From Pseudomonas triclosanedens (GTDB lineage Bacteria; Pseudomonadota; Gammaproteobacteria; Pseudomonadales; Pseudomonadaceae): a stretch of 64,000 nucleotides of DNA. Numbering within the stretch: the first letter of the stretch is position 1; each line of letters begins with the position of its first letter. Shown piece after piece: positions 23,044-32,578 of this stretch. Under the pieces are notes generated by a model. The model saw nothing but the letters and a program-made list of their open reading frames with translations. It ran no database searches and was not told the DNA's origin. The stretch is taken from the NCBI RefSeq assembly GCF_026686735.1, contig NZ_CP113432.1, positions 2,170,001 through 2,234,000 on the forward strand, read 5' to 3'. The translations under genes were made by a program, and so were the position numbers.

Positions 23044-25935
23044 TTACTGGCAGGCTTCGCAGTCGGGGTTGTCGATGGAGCAGGCCTGCGGAACCGGAGC
23101 CGGCTTAGGCTCGGCAGCCACAGCGGCCTGCAGGCCATCGTTGCCACCAGCGGACACGGCGTTGAGCTTGCCGGTGTTGATGGTGGACTTCTCGGTGCTG
23201 GTGGCGGCCAGGGCACGGAGGTAGTAGGTGGTTTTCAGGCCACGGTACCAGGCCATGCGGTAGGTGACGTCCAGCTTCTTGCCCGAGGCGCCGGCGATGT
23301 AGAGGTTCAGGGACTGGGCCTGGTCGATCCACTTCTGGCGGCGGCTGGCGGCATCGACGATCCACTTGGTCTCGACTTCGAACGCGGTGGCGTAGAGATC
23401 TTTGAGGTCCTGCGGAATGCGCTCGATCTGCTGTACGGAGCCGTCGTAGTACTTCAGGTCGTTGACCATGACCGGGTCCCACAGGCCGCGTGCCTTGAGG
23501 TCGCGTACCAGGTAGGGGTTGATCACGGTGAATTCGCCGGAGAGGTTCGATTTCACGTACAGGTTCTGGTAGGTCGGCTCGATGGACTGCGATACGCCGG
23601 TGATGTTGGCGATGGTCGCGGTCGGCGCGATGGCCATGATGTTCGAGTTACGGATGCCTTTCTGTACGCGAGCACGTACCGGAGCCCAGTCGAGGGATTC
23701 GGTGAGGTCGACGTCGATGTACTTCTGACCACGGGCTTCGATGAGGATCTGCTGGGAGTCCAGCGGCAGGATGCCCTTGGACCACAGGGAGCCTTCGAAG
23801 GTCTCGTAGGCGCCACGCTCGTCGGCCAGGTCACAGGAGGCCTGGATGGCGAAGTAGCTCACCGCTTCCATGGACTTGTCGGCGAACTCGATGGCAGCGT
23901 CCGAGCCGTACGGGATGTGCTGCAGGTATAGCGCGTCCTGGAAGCCCATGATGCCGAGGCCAACCGGGCGGTGCTTGAGGTTGGAGTTGCGCGCCTGCGG
24001 GACCGAGTAGTAGTTGATGTCGATGACGTTATCGAGCATGCGTACTGCGGTCTTGACGGTTTTCTCGAGCTTGGCGGTGTCCAGCTTGCCGTCGACGATG
24101 TGGTTGACCAGGTTGATCGAGCCCAGGTTGCAGACCGCGATCTCGTCCTTGTTGGTGTTCAGGGTGATCTCGGTGCACAGGTTGGAGCTGTGGACCACGC
24201 CCACGTGCTGCTGCGGGCTGCGCAGGTTGCACGGGTCCTTGAAGGTCAGCCACGGGTGGCCGGTCTCGAAGAGCATGGAGAGCATCTTGCGCCACAGGTC
24301 TTTGGCCTGGACGACCTTGAACACCTTGATCTTGTTGTACTCGGTCAGGGCCTCGTAATACTCGTAGCGCTCTTCGAAGGCCTTGCCGGTCAGATCGTGC
24401 AGGTCCGGTACTTCGGACGGGGAGAACAGGGTCCACTTGCCGTCGTCGAAGACGCGCTTCATGAACAGGTCCGGAATCCAGTTCGCGGTGTTCATGTCGT
24501 GGGTACGGCGACGGTCGTCACCGGTGTTCTTGCGCAGTTCGAGGAACTCCTCGATGTCCAGGTGCCAGGTTTCCAGGTAGGCGCAGACGGCGCCTTTGCG
24601 CTTGCCGCCCTGGTTTACGGCGACGGCGGTGTCGTTCACGACTTTGAGGAACGGAACCACGCCCTGGGACTTGCCGTTGGTGCCCTTGATGTAGGAGCCC
24701 AATGCACGGACCGGCGTCCAGTCGTTGCCCAGGCCGCCTGCGAACTTGGACAGCATGGCGTTGTCGTGGATGGCGTTGTAGATGCCCGACAGGTCGTCCG
24801 GAACGGTGGTCAGGTAGCAACTGGAGAGCTGCGGACGCAGGGTGCCGGCGTTGAACAGGGTCGGGGTCGACGACATGTAGTCGAACGAGGAGAGCAGGTT
24901 GTAGAACTCAATGGCGCGCGCTTCACGGTCCTTCTCTTCGATGGCCAGGCCCATGGCCACGCGCATGAAGAAGACCTGCGGCAGTTCGAAGCGGATGCCG
25001 TCCTTGTGGATGAAGTAGCGGTCGTACAGGGTCTGCAGGCCGAGGTAGGTGAACTGCTGGTCGCGCTCGTGGTTCAGCGCGGCGCCCAGCTTGGCCAGGT
25101 CGAATTCCTTGAGTTTGCTGTCGATCAGCTCGAATTCGGCGCCTTTCTCGACGTAGGCGGCCAGGGCCTTGGTGTAGAGGTCGGCCATCTCGTGGTGAGT
25201 GGCGCTCTCGGCCACGCCCAGGAAGCCCAGGGCTTCGGCGCGCAGGGTGTCCATCAGCAGGCGGGCGGTGACGTAGGAGTAGTTCGGCTCGCGCTCGACC
25301 AGGGTACGGGCGGTCATCACCAGGGCGGTGTTGACGTCCTTCTCGGCAACGCCGTCGTACAGGTTTTTCAGGGTTTCGCGTTCGATCAGGTCGCCATCGA
25401 CTTCGGCCAGGCCTTCGCAGGCTTCGCGGATGATGGTCTGCAGGCGGCCCATGTCCAGCGGCTGGGTGCTGCCGTCGGCCTTGGTAATGCGGATGCTCGG
25501 GTGCGGCTGGGCGATGTCGCTGGCGGCGCCAGCATTCTTGCGTTCGTTGGCACGGGCTTCGCGGTAGATCACGTAGTCGCGGGCGACTTTCTGCTCGCCG
25601 GCACGCATCAGGGACAGTTCGACCTGGTCCTGGATTTCTTCGATGTGGATGGTGCCACCGGAAGGCATGCGGCGCTTGAAGGTAGCGGTGACCTGTTCGG
25701 TCAGGCGGCGCACGGTTTCATGGATGCGCGACGAGGCGGCAGCGGTGCCGCCTTCCACGGCGAGGAACGCCTTGGTGATGGCTACGGTGATCTTGTCATC
25801 GGTGTAGGGAACTACGGTGCCGTTGCGCTTGATCACGCGCAGCTGGCCCGGAGCGGTGGCGGCCAGATCCTGGGCGGATTCAGCGGCCACGGGCGCTGCG
25901 GCCTGCGGGTTCTCGCGAGTGGTGTCGATTTGCAT
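23044..25935 (-). CDS. nrdA: Class Ia ribonucleoside-diphosphate reductase, alpha (large) subunit
   Basis: A 963-aa R1 subunit, the length known for P. aeruginosa. Two N-terminal ATP-cones are visible, at about residues 32-120 (LRVIKRNGTVVPYTDDKIT) and about 135-225 (IRITKADGSTQPLDMGRLQT); E. coli has one. Catalytic elements are SSCYLTTVPDD (first redox Cys), SSNLCTEITLN (Asn-Cys-Glu radical site) and AVCNLGSINL. The C-terminal CEACQ carries the CxxC re-reduced by thioredoxin/glutaredoxin. It makes dNDPs for DNA synthesis under oxygen. The ATG at 25935 is the family start; the longer open frame to 26454 is intergenic sequence. Confidence 0.97.
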   Translation of the reverse strand: MQIDTTRENPQAAAPVAAESAQDLAATAPGQLRVIKRNGTVVPYTDDKITVAITKAFLAVEGGTAAASSRIHETVRRLTEQVTATFKRRMPSGGTIHIEEIQDQVELSLMRAGEQKVARDYVIYREARANERKNAGAASDIAQPHPSIRITKADGSTQPLDMGRLQTIIREACEGLAEVDGDLIERETLKNLYDGVAEKDVNTALVMTARTLVEREPNYSYVTARLLMDTLRAEALGFLGVAESATHHEMADLYTKALAAYVEKGAEFELIDSKLKEFDLAKLGAALNHERDQQFTYLGLQTLYDRYFIHKDGIRFELPQVFFMRVAMGLAIEEKDREARAIEFYNLLSSFDYMSSTPTLFNAGTLRPQLSSCYLTTVPDDLSGIYNAIHDNAMLSKFAGGLGNDWTPVRALGSYIKGTNGKSQGVVPFLKVVNDTAVAVNQGGKRKGAVCAYLETWHLDIEEFLELRKNTGDDRRRTHDMNTANWIPDLFMKRVFDDGKWTLFSPSEVPDLHDLTGKAFEERYEYYEALTEYNKIKVFKVVQAKDLWRKMLSMLFETGHPWLTFKDPCNLRSPQQHVGVVHSSNLCTEITLNTNKDEIAVCNLGSINLVNHIVDGKLDTAKLEKTVKTAVRMLDNVIDINYYSVPQARNSNLKHRPVGLGIMGFQDALYLQHIPYGSDAAIEFADKSMEAVSYFAIQASCDLADERGAYETFEGSLWSKGILPLDSQQILIEARGQKYIDVDLTESLDWAPVRARVQKGIRNSNIMAIAPTATIANITGVSQSIEPTYQNLYVKSNLSGEFTVINPYLVRDLKARGLWDPVMVNDLKYYDGSVQQIERIPQDLKDLYATAFEVETKWIVDAASRRQKWIDQAQSLNLYIAGASGKKLDVTYRMAWYRGLKTTYYLRALAATSTEKSTINTGKLNAVSAGGNDGLQAAVAAEPKPAPVPQACSIDNPDCEACQ

Positions 25936-26120
25936 GGGTGGTTGTCTCCACGTTCTCGTAATTGGTGTGTTACTGGCACCAGGGGTGCCATCCCGAAATA
26001 AAGAGCGAAAAGAGCGAAAGCCCGCGGCGAGCCGCAAGCTGAAAAATTCGTTGGAACAGGGGGAAAGAGACCCGAAGCGCCTCCCTGGCCCAAGTCGGGT
26101 GCCGGCCTTACGGGCCGGGA

Positions 26121-26136
26121 CCACAATACCTAGTGG
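26121..26136 (-). promoter_or_regulatory. Candidate NrdR box upstream of nrdA
   Basis: CCACAATACCTAGTGG matches the NrdR consensus ACACWATATATWGTGT at about 12 of 16 positions and is flanked by the dyad ACCAC...GTGGT. It lies about 185 bp before the nrdA start. The 25936-26684 gap (749 bp) has no gene; it holds this site, a DnaA box and a second NrdR-like site. Confidence 0.5.
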
Positions 26137-26396
26137 TGTTGAACGTATCGTTGCAACACCCGTACCGCATTTCCATCGACATGAATCGCTCCTTGCGGTC
26201 AGGGCCGCCTGGCACATCAGTACGTCTGGAATACGTTGTGGCTGAACCGGAGGAGCCGTGGAACAGGCTCGCGACTTCGACTTTCTTCTTGTGTCCGGTT
26301 CATAGTGGCAACCCCAAGATGTAGGGGTATGCCGTAACGGGGATACAAGATAATGCGCTATTGGGGGGTTTGCAAGGCGAGAGGCGTGGGAAAAGC

Positions 26397-26405
26397 TGTG
26401 GATAA
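26397..26405 (-). promoter_or_regulatory. DnaA box in the nrdA upstream region
   Basis: TGTGGATAA is a perfect match (complement TTATCCACA) to the DnaA consensus. DnaA is known to modulate nrdAB in E. coli, so control of nrdA timing is plausible. Confidence 0.5.
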
Positions 26406-26527
26406 AATGTGCGTGAAATGTGGGTGGATCGAGGGAAGTCGCGCAAGGCCGCATCGTGCCTACCTTTCGCCGTTCGTCGCGGCTGGAGAAAGAATTTTCC
26501 TACGCTGCGCGGGCTTCGAGGTGATGC

Positions 26528-26553
26528 AAACACTACCACAATATGTAGTGTTT
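26528..26553. promoter_or_regulatory. Palindrome containing an NrdR-like box
   Basis: A 9-bp inverted repeat, AAACACTAC / GTAGTGTTT, with an 8-bp spacer. The internal 16-mer CCACAATATGTAGTGT matches the NrdR consensus at about 14 of 16 positions. It is about 130 bp upstream of the response regulator start and could serve either direction. Confidence 0.55.
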
Positions 26554-26684
26554 TCGCCCGCCAGCCTCTTGACCTTTCGCTGCAATGGCTTCTTACCTGG
26601 CTCGAGTGCTGCGCGGGCGTCACATTGGCTACAATGCCGGCCGTTCCGGCGGGTTGGCCCGCGACCGGTGTGGTAGGAGGCAAG

Positions 26685-27389
26685 GTGGAGCAAGAAGCGC
26701 GCATTCTCATCGTCGAGGACGATCAGCGTCTGGCCGAGCTGACCCAGGATTATCTGGAGAGCAATGGCCTGGAGGTCGCCATCGAGTCCAATGGCGCGGC
26801 GGCGGTGGCGCGGGTACTGGCGGAGCGTCCGGATCTGGTGGTGCTCGATCTGATGTTGCCCGGCGAAGACGGCCTGTCGATCTGCAAGCGCCTGCGCCCG
26901 GATTATGACGGCCCGATCCTGATGCTCACCGCGCGCACCGACGATATGGATCAGGTGCAGGGCCTGGAGATGGGCGCGGACGACTACGTGTGCAAGCCGG
27001 TGCGTCCTCGTGTATTGCTGGCGCGCATTCGTGCACTGTTGCGGCGCAGCGAGCCGGTGGAGTCGGCACTGCCGCAGGGCGGTAAACGCCTGGTCTTCGG
27101 CACGCTGGTGATCGACAACGCGATGCGTGAGGCGTGGCTGGACGGGCAGACCATCGAGCTGACCAGCGCCGAGTTCGATCTGCTCTGGCTGCTGGCTTCG
27201 AACGCGGGGCGCATTCTGTCTCGCGAGGAAATCTTCAATTCCCTGCGCGGCATCGAGTACGACGGCCAGGACCGCTCCATTGACGTGCGCATTTCGCGCA
27301 TCCGCCCCAAGATCGGCGACGACCCGATGCACCCGCGGCTGATCAAGACGGTGCGCAGCAAGGGCTACCTGTTCGTCGGGGAGCTTTGA
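26685..27389 (+). CDS. OmpR-family response regulator (RstA-like)
   Basis: A 234-aa two-component regulator starting at GTG 26685, chosen because GGAGG lies 4 bp upstream; the frame is open further left without a ribosome site. The receiver has E11-D13 acidic residues, phospho-acceptor D55 (VVLDLMLPGEDG), T and K positions in MLTARTDD and DDYVCKPVRP. The winged-helix trans_reg_C domain spans about residues 135-230, with VDVRISRIRPKI-type recognition helix and KTVRSKGYLFV wing. Partner kinase is at 27947, with a GNAT gene in between. Confidence 0.92.
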   Translation: MEQEARILIVEDDQRLAELTQDYLESNGLEVAIESNGAAAVARVLAERPDLVVLDLMLPGEDGLSICKRLRPDYDGPILMLTARTDDMDQVQGLEMGADDYVCKPVRPRVLLARIRALLRRSEPVESALPQGGKRLVFGTLVIDNAMREAWLDGQTIELTSAEFDLLWLLASNAGRILSREEIFNSLRGIEYDGQDRSIDVRISRIRPKIGDDPMHPRLIKTVRSKGYLFVGEL

Positions 27390-27392
27390 GCG

Positions 27393-27950
27393 ATGGCTGG
27401 CCAGGGGTTTCCCGAGTTGCACGCTGAGCGCTTTTTGCTGCGTGCGTTCTCCGATGCGGACCAGCCGGCGGTGTTTCGCGCGCTGTCGCACCCGCAGGTG
27501 ATCCGCCACTACGGCGTTTCCTACGCGACGTTCGAAGCGACCCGCGAGCAGATGGAGTGGTTCGAGCGTATTCATGCAGAAGGCAGCGGCATCTGGTGGG
27601 CGATATGCCGGCCCGAGGCGCCCGCTGAGGTTATCGGTGGCTGCGGCTTCAATAACTGGCAGCGGGAACATCGCCGCCTGGAACTGGGGTACTGGCTGAT
27701 GCCGGAGTATTGGGGGCAGGGGGTGATGAGTGAGTGTCTGCCGTTGATCCTGCGGTATGCGTTCTTCGAAATGAATGTGCATCGCATCGAGGCCGAGGTG
27801 GAGACAGAGAACACCGCCAGCAGCCGCCTGCTGCTCAGGCATGGTTTCGTCCATGAGGGGCGGCGCCGTGAGTGTGAGGTGAAAGACGGCGCGTTCGTCA
27901 GCCTGGATGACTTCGGCTTGCTCGCTCCGGTGGCTTTGCCTCAACCATGA
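27393..27950 (+). CDS. RimJ/RimL-type GNAT N-acetyltransferase
   Basis: A 185-aa acetyltransferase placed between the response regulator (3-bp gap) and the sensor kinase (4-bp ATGA overlap). Acetyl-CoA-binding features are present: ELGYWLMPEYWGQGVMSECL, with the Q/G-x-G loop as GQGV, and VETENTASSRLLLRHGFVHEG for the C-terminal helix. Family members acetylate N-terminal amino groups, ribosomal proteins or small amines. Tight coupling implies co-regulation with the two-component pair, possibly to modify a resistance target or the regulators. Substrate unknown. Confidence 0.9.
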   Translation: MAGQGFPELHAERFLLRAFSDADQPAVFRALSHPQVIRHYGVSYATFEATREQMEWFERIHAEGSGIWWAICRPEAPAEVIGGCGFNNWQREHRRLELGYWLMPEYWGQGVMSECLPLILRYAFFEMNVHRIEAEVETENTASSRLLLRHGFVHEGRRRECEVKDGAFVSLDDFGLLAPVALPQP

Positions 27951-29563
27951 AATCCATCTTTCTGCGCATCTATGGCGGCATGTTGCTGACCCTGGTGTTG
28001 GTCGCTGCGCTTGGTGTGCTGGCTCTGCATCTGGTCAACGAGGTGCGTGGCGAGCGTTATCGGGAGGATCTGGCGCGCGGCACGTTCCGCCTGATGGCCG
28101 ATGAGTTGCTGCCGATGAGTGAGGTGGACCGCAAGCGCGCGCTGACTCAGTGGAGCCGCCTGCTGGGCATTCCGCTGAGGCTGACCAGCCTGGATGCGCT
28201 GGGCATGGAAGGGCGCAGCCGGGCGCGCCTTATGAATGATCAGGTGCTGGTGCAGGCGAGCGCGCCGCACATGGTGAAGGTGCTGACTCAGGTTAGCGCG
28301 GCGGAGAGCCTGATCCTCACCGGCGAGGTGGAGCAGGTCAGCGAGCAGTTGGCCCGTGCCACCATCTATCTGCTGATGGACGAGCTCAAGCGCTATCCGG
28401 CCAGCGAGCAGCCTTATCACCTGGCACGCATCGTCCGCGACAAGCGCTTCGGTTTCGATGTGCACCTGCTGCGCCTGAAGGAAATCGACCTCGACGACGA
28501 TCAGAGTCGTCGCGTGGAGGAGGGCGACACGGTGCTGGCGCTGGGCAAGGACGGCGATTCGATCCGCGTGCTGGCCGGCATTCTCGATACGCCCTGGGTG
28601 TTGGAACTGGGGCCGATTTATCAGATGAACCCTTATCCGCCGCAACTGCTGTCGATCATTGTGGTGGTGGCGCTGAGTCTGATCGGTCTTACGCTCTATC
28701 TGCTCATCAGTGGCCTGGAGCAGCGCCTGCGCAGCCTGGAGTCGGCGGCCACGCGCATTGCCCGGGGCAGCCTGGATACCCGCGTGGAGGCCCGTGGCGC
28801 GGACTCGGTGGGGCGGCTCGCGGGGGCGTTCAACCACATGGCCGAACAGTTGCACCTGTTGCTGACGGTGCAGCGCGAGCTGGTGCGTGCGGTGTCCCAC
28901 GAGTTGCGCACGCCGGTGGCGCGGCTACGTTTCGGCCTGGAGATGATTGAGTCCGCCGAAACCGACGTGGCGCGGCGCAAGTACATGGAGGGCATGGATG
29001 GCGACATTCAGGATCTCGACCAGTTGGTGGACGAGATGCTCACCTACGCCCGCCTGGAGCAGGGCTCGCCGGCTCTGACGTATCAGCGCCTGGAGCTGGC
29101 AGCGCTGGTAACCCAGGTGGTGTCGGAGATTGCGCCGCTGCGGCGGGAGATTACCGTCAGTATCGAGCCGGGACCGCTGGTTCCGTTCGATCAGGGCAGT
29201 TGGGTGGAGGCGGAGCCGCGCTACCTGCATCGCGCCCTGCAGAACCTGCTGACCAATGCCTTGCGCTACGCTGAAAGCCGTGTCCGGGTGAGCTTCCGGC
29301 TCAGCGTTGAGCAGTGCCAGGTGGATGTCGAGGACGATGGCCCCGGTGTACCGGAAGTGCAGTGGCCGCGCCTGTTCCAGCCGTTCTTCCGCGCCGACGA
29401 CAGCCGTGCGCGGGTTACGGGTGGGCACGGGCTGGGGTTGTCGATCGTGCGGAGGATCATTCATTGGCACGGCGGTCGCGCACAGATCGCGCACAGCGAG
29501 TCCCTGGGCGGGGCGTGCTTCACGTTGGTGTGGCCGCGTCGGCAGGCTCCGCGGGGCGAGTGA
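27947..29563 (+). CDS. Sensor histidine kinase (RstB-like)
   Basis: A 538-aa membrane kinase. TM1 is at about residues 5-28, a periplasmic domain spans about 29-225, and TM2 (LLSIIVVVALSLIGLTLYLL) is followed by a HAMP domain (LRSLESAATRIARGSLDTRV). The H-box is RAVSHELRTPVARLRFG with H318. ATPase boxes are YLHRALQNLLTNALRYAES (N), DVEDDGPGVP (G1) and GGHGLGLSIVRRI (G2). It should phosphorylate the OmpR-type regulator at 26685. The large periplasmic domain has no recognised ligand motif. Confidence 0.93.
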   Translation: MKSIFLRIYGGMLLTLVLVAALGVLALHLVNEVRGERYREDLARGTFRLMADELLPMSEVDRKRALTQWSRLLGIPLRLTSLDALGMEGRSRARLMNDQVLVQASAPHMVKVLTQVSAAESLILTGEVEQVSEQLARATIYLLMDELKRYPASEQPYHLARIVRDKRFGFDVHLLRLKEIDLDDDQSRRVEEGDTVLALGKDGDSIRVLAGILDTPWVLELGPIYQMNPYPPQLLSIIVVVALSLIGLTLYLLISGLEQRLRSLESAATRIARGSLDTRVEARGADSVGRLAGAFNHMAEQLHLLLTVQRELVRAVSHELRTPVARLRFGLEMIESAETDVARRKYMEGMDGDIQDLDQLVDEMLTYARLEQGSPALTYQRLELAALVTQVVSEIAPLRREITVSIEPGPLVPFDQGSWVEAEPRYLHRALQNLLTNALRYAESRVRVSFRLSVEQCQVDVEDDGPGVPEVQWPRLFQPFFRADDSRARVTGGHGLGLSIVRRIIHWHGGRAQIAHSESLGGACFTLVWPRRQAPRGE

Positions 29564-29715
29564 CTTTTCGGTGTCGCATCTGCAGGGTTTGACCTTGAAG
29601 TCAAAAAATGCAGAATGCTTCGGTGCTATCGCCGTCTGATGGCACTCACCGATGCGTTCCTTCGCCGTCTGTTCAACGAGATTTCCTGAGATATCCCTTG
29701 CGGGGTATTGCATAG

Positions 29716-30573
<858 letters not shown>

Positions 30574-30604
30574 TTCTCGCGAATCCATCGGCAAGGAACC
30601 GGCG

Positions 30605-31285
30605 ATGCCCCTGACGCAGGAGGATTTCCAGGCAATCTGGCTCACCATCGAGCTGGCGTCCCTGAGCACCCTGATTCTCCTGCTGATCGGCACGCCCATA
30701 GCCTGGTGGTTGGCGCGCACGCGCTCGTGGCTGAAGGGCCCGCTTGGCGCGGTGGTCGCGCTGCCGCTGGTGTTGCCGCCGACGGTGATCGGCTTCTACC
30801 TCCTGATCACTCTCGGCCCCAGCGGTTTCATCGGGCAACTGACCGAGAGCCTTGGCCTGGGTCGACTGCCGTTCACCTTTGCCGGCCTGGTGGTTGGCTC
30901 GGTGTTCTATTCGCTGCCCTTCGTGGTGCAGCCGCTGCAGAACGCTTTCGAGTCGATCGGCGACAAACCGCTGGAGGCTGCCGCAACGTTGCGGGCCAGT
31001 CCCATGGATACCTTCTTCAGCGTGGTGTTGCCGCTGGCCCGGCCAGGCTTCCTCACTGCCAGCATCCTCGGCTTCGCGCATACGGTGGGCGAGTTCGGTG
31101 TGGTGCTGATGATTGGCGGCAACATTCCGGGCAAGACCCGTGTGGTGTCGGTGCAGATATTCGATCACGTCGAGGCGATGGAGTACGCCCAGGCTCACTG
31201 GCTGGCCGGTGGCATGGTGGTGTTCTCCTTCTTCGTTCTGCTGGCGCTTTACGCGAGCCGTCGCAGCCGTTCGGCGTGGGTCTGA
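30605..31285 (+). CDS. modB: Molybdate ABC transporter, permease
   Basis: A 226-aa inner-membrane protein with about five helices. The EAA loop that contacts ModC is [20 protein letters not shown], followed by [20 protein letters not shown]. The N-terminus [20 protein letters not shown] is standard. An AAGGAACC ribosome site precedes the ATG; the gap to modA is 31 bp. It forms the channel of the ModABC importer. Confidence 0.95.
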   Translation: MPLTQEDFQAIWLTIELASLSTLILLLIGTPIAWWLARTRSWLKGPLGAVVALPLVLPPTVIGFYLLITLGPSGFIGQLTESLGLGRLPFTFAGLVVGSVFYSLPFVVQPLQNAFESIGDKPLEAAATLRASPMDTFFSVVLPLARPGFLTASILGFAHTVGEFGVVLMIGGNIPGKTRVVSVQIFDHVEAMEYAQAHWLAGGMVVFSFFVLLALYASRRSRSAWV

Positions 31286-31292
31286 GGTGGGC

Positions 31293-32396
31293 ATGAACGA
31301 AGCCGTGACCGAGCGTTCCATCGAGGCGCGTTTCCAGATCGCCTATTCGGGCTTCAGCCTGGATGTCGACCTGCGCTTGCCGGGGCGAGGCGTGACCGCG
31401 CTGTTCGGCCATTCCGGTTCGGGCAAGACCACTTGCCTGCGCTGCGTGGCGGGGCTGGAGCGGGCGCCGCTCGGCCGCCTGGTGGTGAACGGGGACGTCT
31501 GGCAGGACAGCGCCAGCGGCGTGTTCCTGCCGCCGCACAAGCGTGCGCTGGGCTATGTGTTCCAGGATGCCAACCTGTTCGAGCACCTGTCGGTGAAGCG
31601 CAATCTCACCTACGGCATGCGCCGCGTGCCGCGCGACCAGCATCGCGTGGAGCTGGCGCAGGCGACCGAGCTGCTCGGCATCAGCCACCTGCTGGAGCGC
31701 ATGCCGGGGCATCTGTCCGGCGGCGAGCGGCAGCGCGTCGGCATGGCCAGGGCCTTGCTGACCAGCCCACGCCTGCTGTTGATGGATGAACCACTGGCGG
31801 CGCTGGACCTCAAGCGCAAGGCGGAAATTCTGCCCTACCTGGAGCGCCTGCACGACGAACTGGACATTCCGATCCTCTATGTCAGCCACTCGCCGGACGA
31901 AGTCGCACGGCTGGCGGATCATCTGGTGCTGCTCGACCAGGGCCGGAGCATCGCCAGCGGCCCGGTGATGCAGACTCTTGCGCGGACCGACCTGCCGATC
32001 TCGCACCTGGACGACGCCGGCGTGGCGATCGATGGCCGCGTCGCCGGCTATGACGAAGCCTATGGTCTGCTGACCCTGGCATTGCCCGGATGCGAGGAGC
32101 GCATTCGCGTGGCTCATGCGCCGATGGCGCTGGGCAAAGCGTTGCGGATCAAGGTACAGGCGCGGGATGTGAGCCTGAGCCTGGAGCCGGCGGCCCACAG
32201 CAGCATCCTCAACGCATTGCCGGCGACGGTGGTGGAGATCGTCCCGACGGACAATCCCGCGCACCTGCTGGTGAAGCTGGCGGTGGCCGGTACTCCTCTG
32301 CTGGCGCGGATCACGCGCTATTCCCACGACCAGCTCGGCCTGCATGCCGGACAGGTGGTCTGGGCTCAGATCAAGTCGGTAGCGTTGCTGGCCTGA
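31293..32396 (+). CDS. modC: Molybdate ABC transporter, ATP-binding protein
   Basis: A 367-aa ABC ATPase, with Walker [13 protein letters not shown], signature [16 protein letters not shown], Walker [21 protein letters not shown] and H-loop [10 protein letters not shown]-terminal TOBE/mop-like domain (about 295-360) binds molybdate for feedback in this family. The ATG at 31293 is 7 bp after modB; the longer open frame overlapping modB is ignored. It powers molybdate import. After its stop lies a dispersed repeat rather than an obvious T-tract terminator. Confidence 0.95.
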   Translation: MNEAVTERSIEARFQIAYSGFSLDVDLRLPGRGVTALFGHSGSGKTTCLRCVAGLERAPLGRLVVNGDVWQDSASGVFLPPHKRALGYVFQDANLFEHLSVKRNLTYGMRRVPRDQHRVELAQATELLGISHLLERMPGHLSGGERQRVGMARALLTSPRLLLMDEPLAALDLKRKAEILPYLERLHDELDIPILYVSHSPDEVARLADHLVLLDQGRSIASGPVMQTLARTDLPISHLDDAGVAIDGRVAGYDEAYGLLTLALPGCEERIRVAHAPMALGKALRIKVQARDVSLSLEPAAHSSILNALPATVVEIVPTDNPAHLLVKLAVAGTPLLARITRYSHDQLGLHAGQVVWAQIKSVALLA

Positions 32397-32413
32397 GGCT
32401 GCACCTGCTTTTC

Positions 32414-32494
32414 GTAGGATGGCGTGGAGCGCAGCGATACCCATCGATCTGGCATGCCCTCAGCATGGGTATCGCCGCGCGCCCCCATCCTGAG
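32414..32494. repeat. Dispersed palindromic repeat copy
   Basis: GTAGGATGGCGTGGAGCGCA, CGATACCCATC, centre, then GCATGGGTATCGCC and CCCCCATCCTGAG form a long imperfect dyad. Closely related to the 49060-49370 tandem array. Confidence 0.75.
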
Positions 32495-32534
32495 AGTGCC
32501 TCGTGACGTCCAACTTTGCGGATGGATCAGAAAC

Positions 32535-32563
32535 AAGAAGGGCGGTCACTGGCCGCCCTTCTT
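32535..32563 (-). terminator. Terminator hairpin after the OprD-family gene
   Basis: A perfect 11-bp stem, AAGAAGGGCGG / CCGCCCTTCTT with a 7-nt loop, lies 16 bp after the porin stop. A short T-run follows on the minus strand. Confidence 0.7.
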
Positions 32564-32578
32564 CTTTCACACCACGCC

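Noticed and set aside
23971..26001. A 676-codon plus-strand open frame opposite nrdA
   Set aside because: nrdA is certain on the other strand. The frame has skewed Val/Gly/Asp composition, typical of an antisense shadow.
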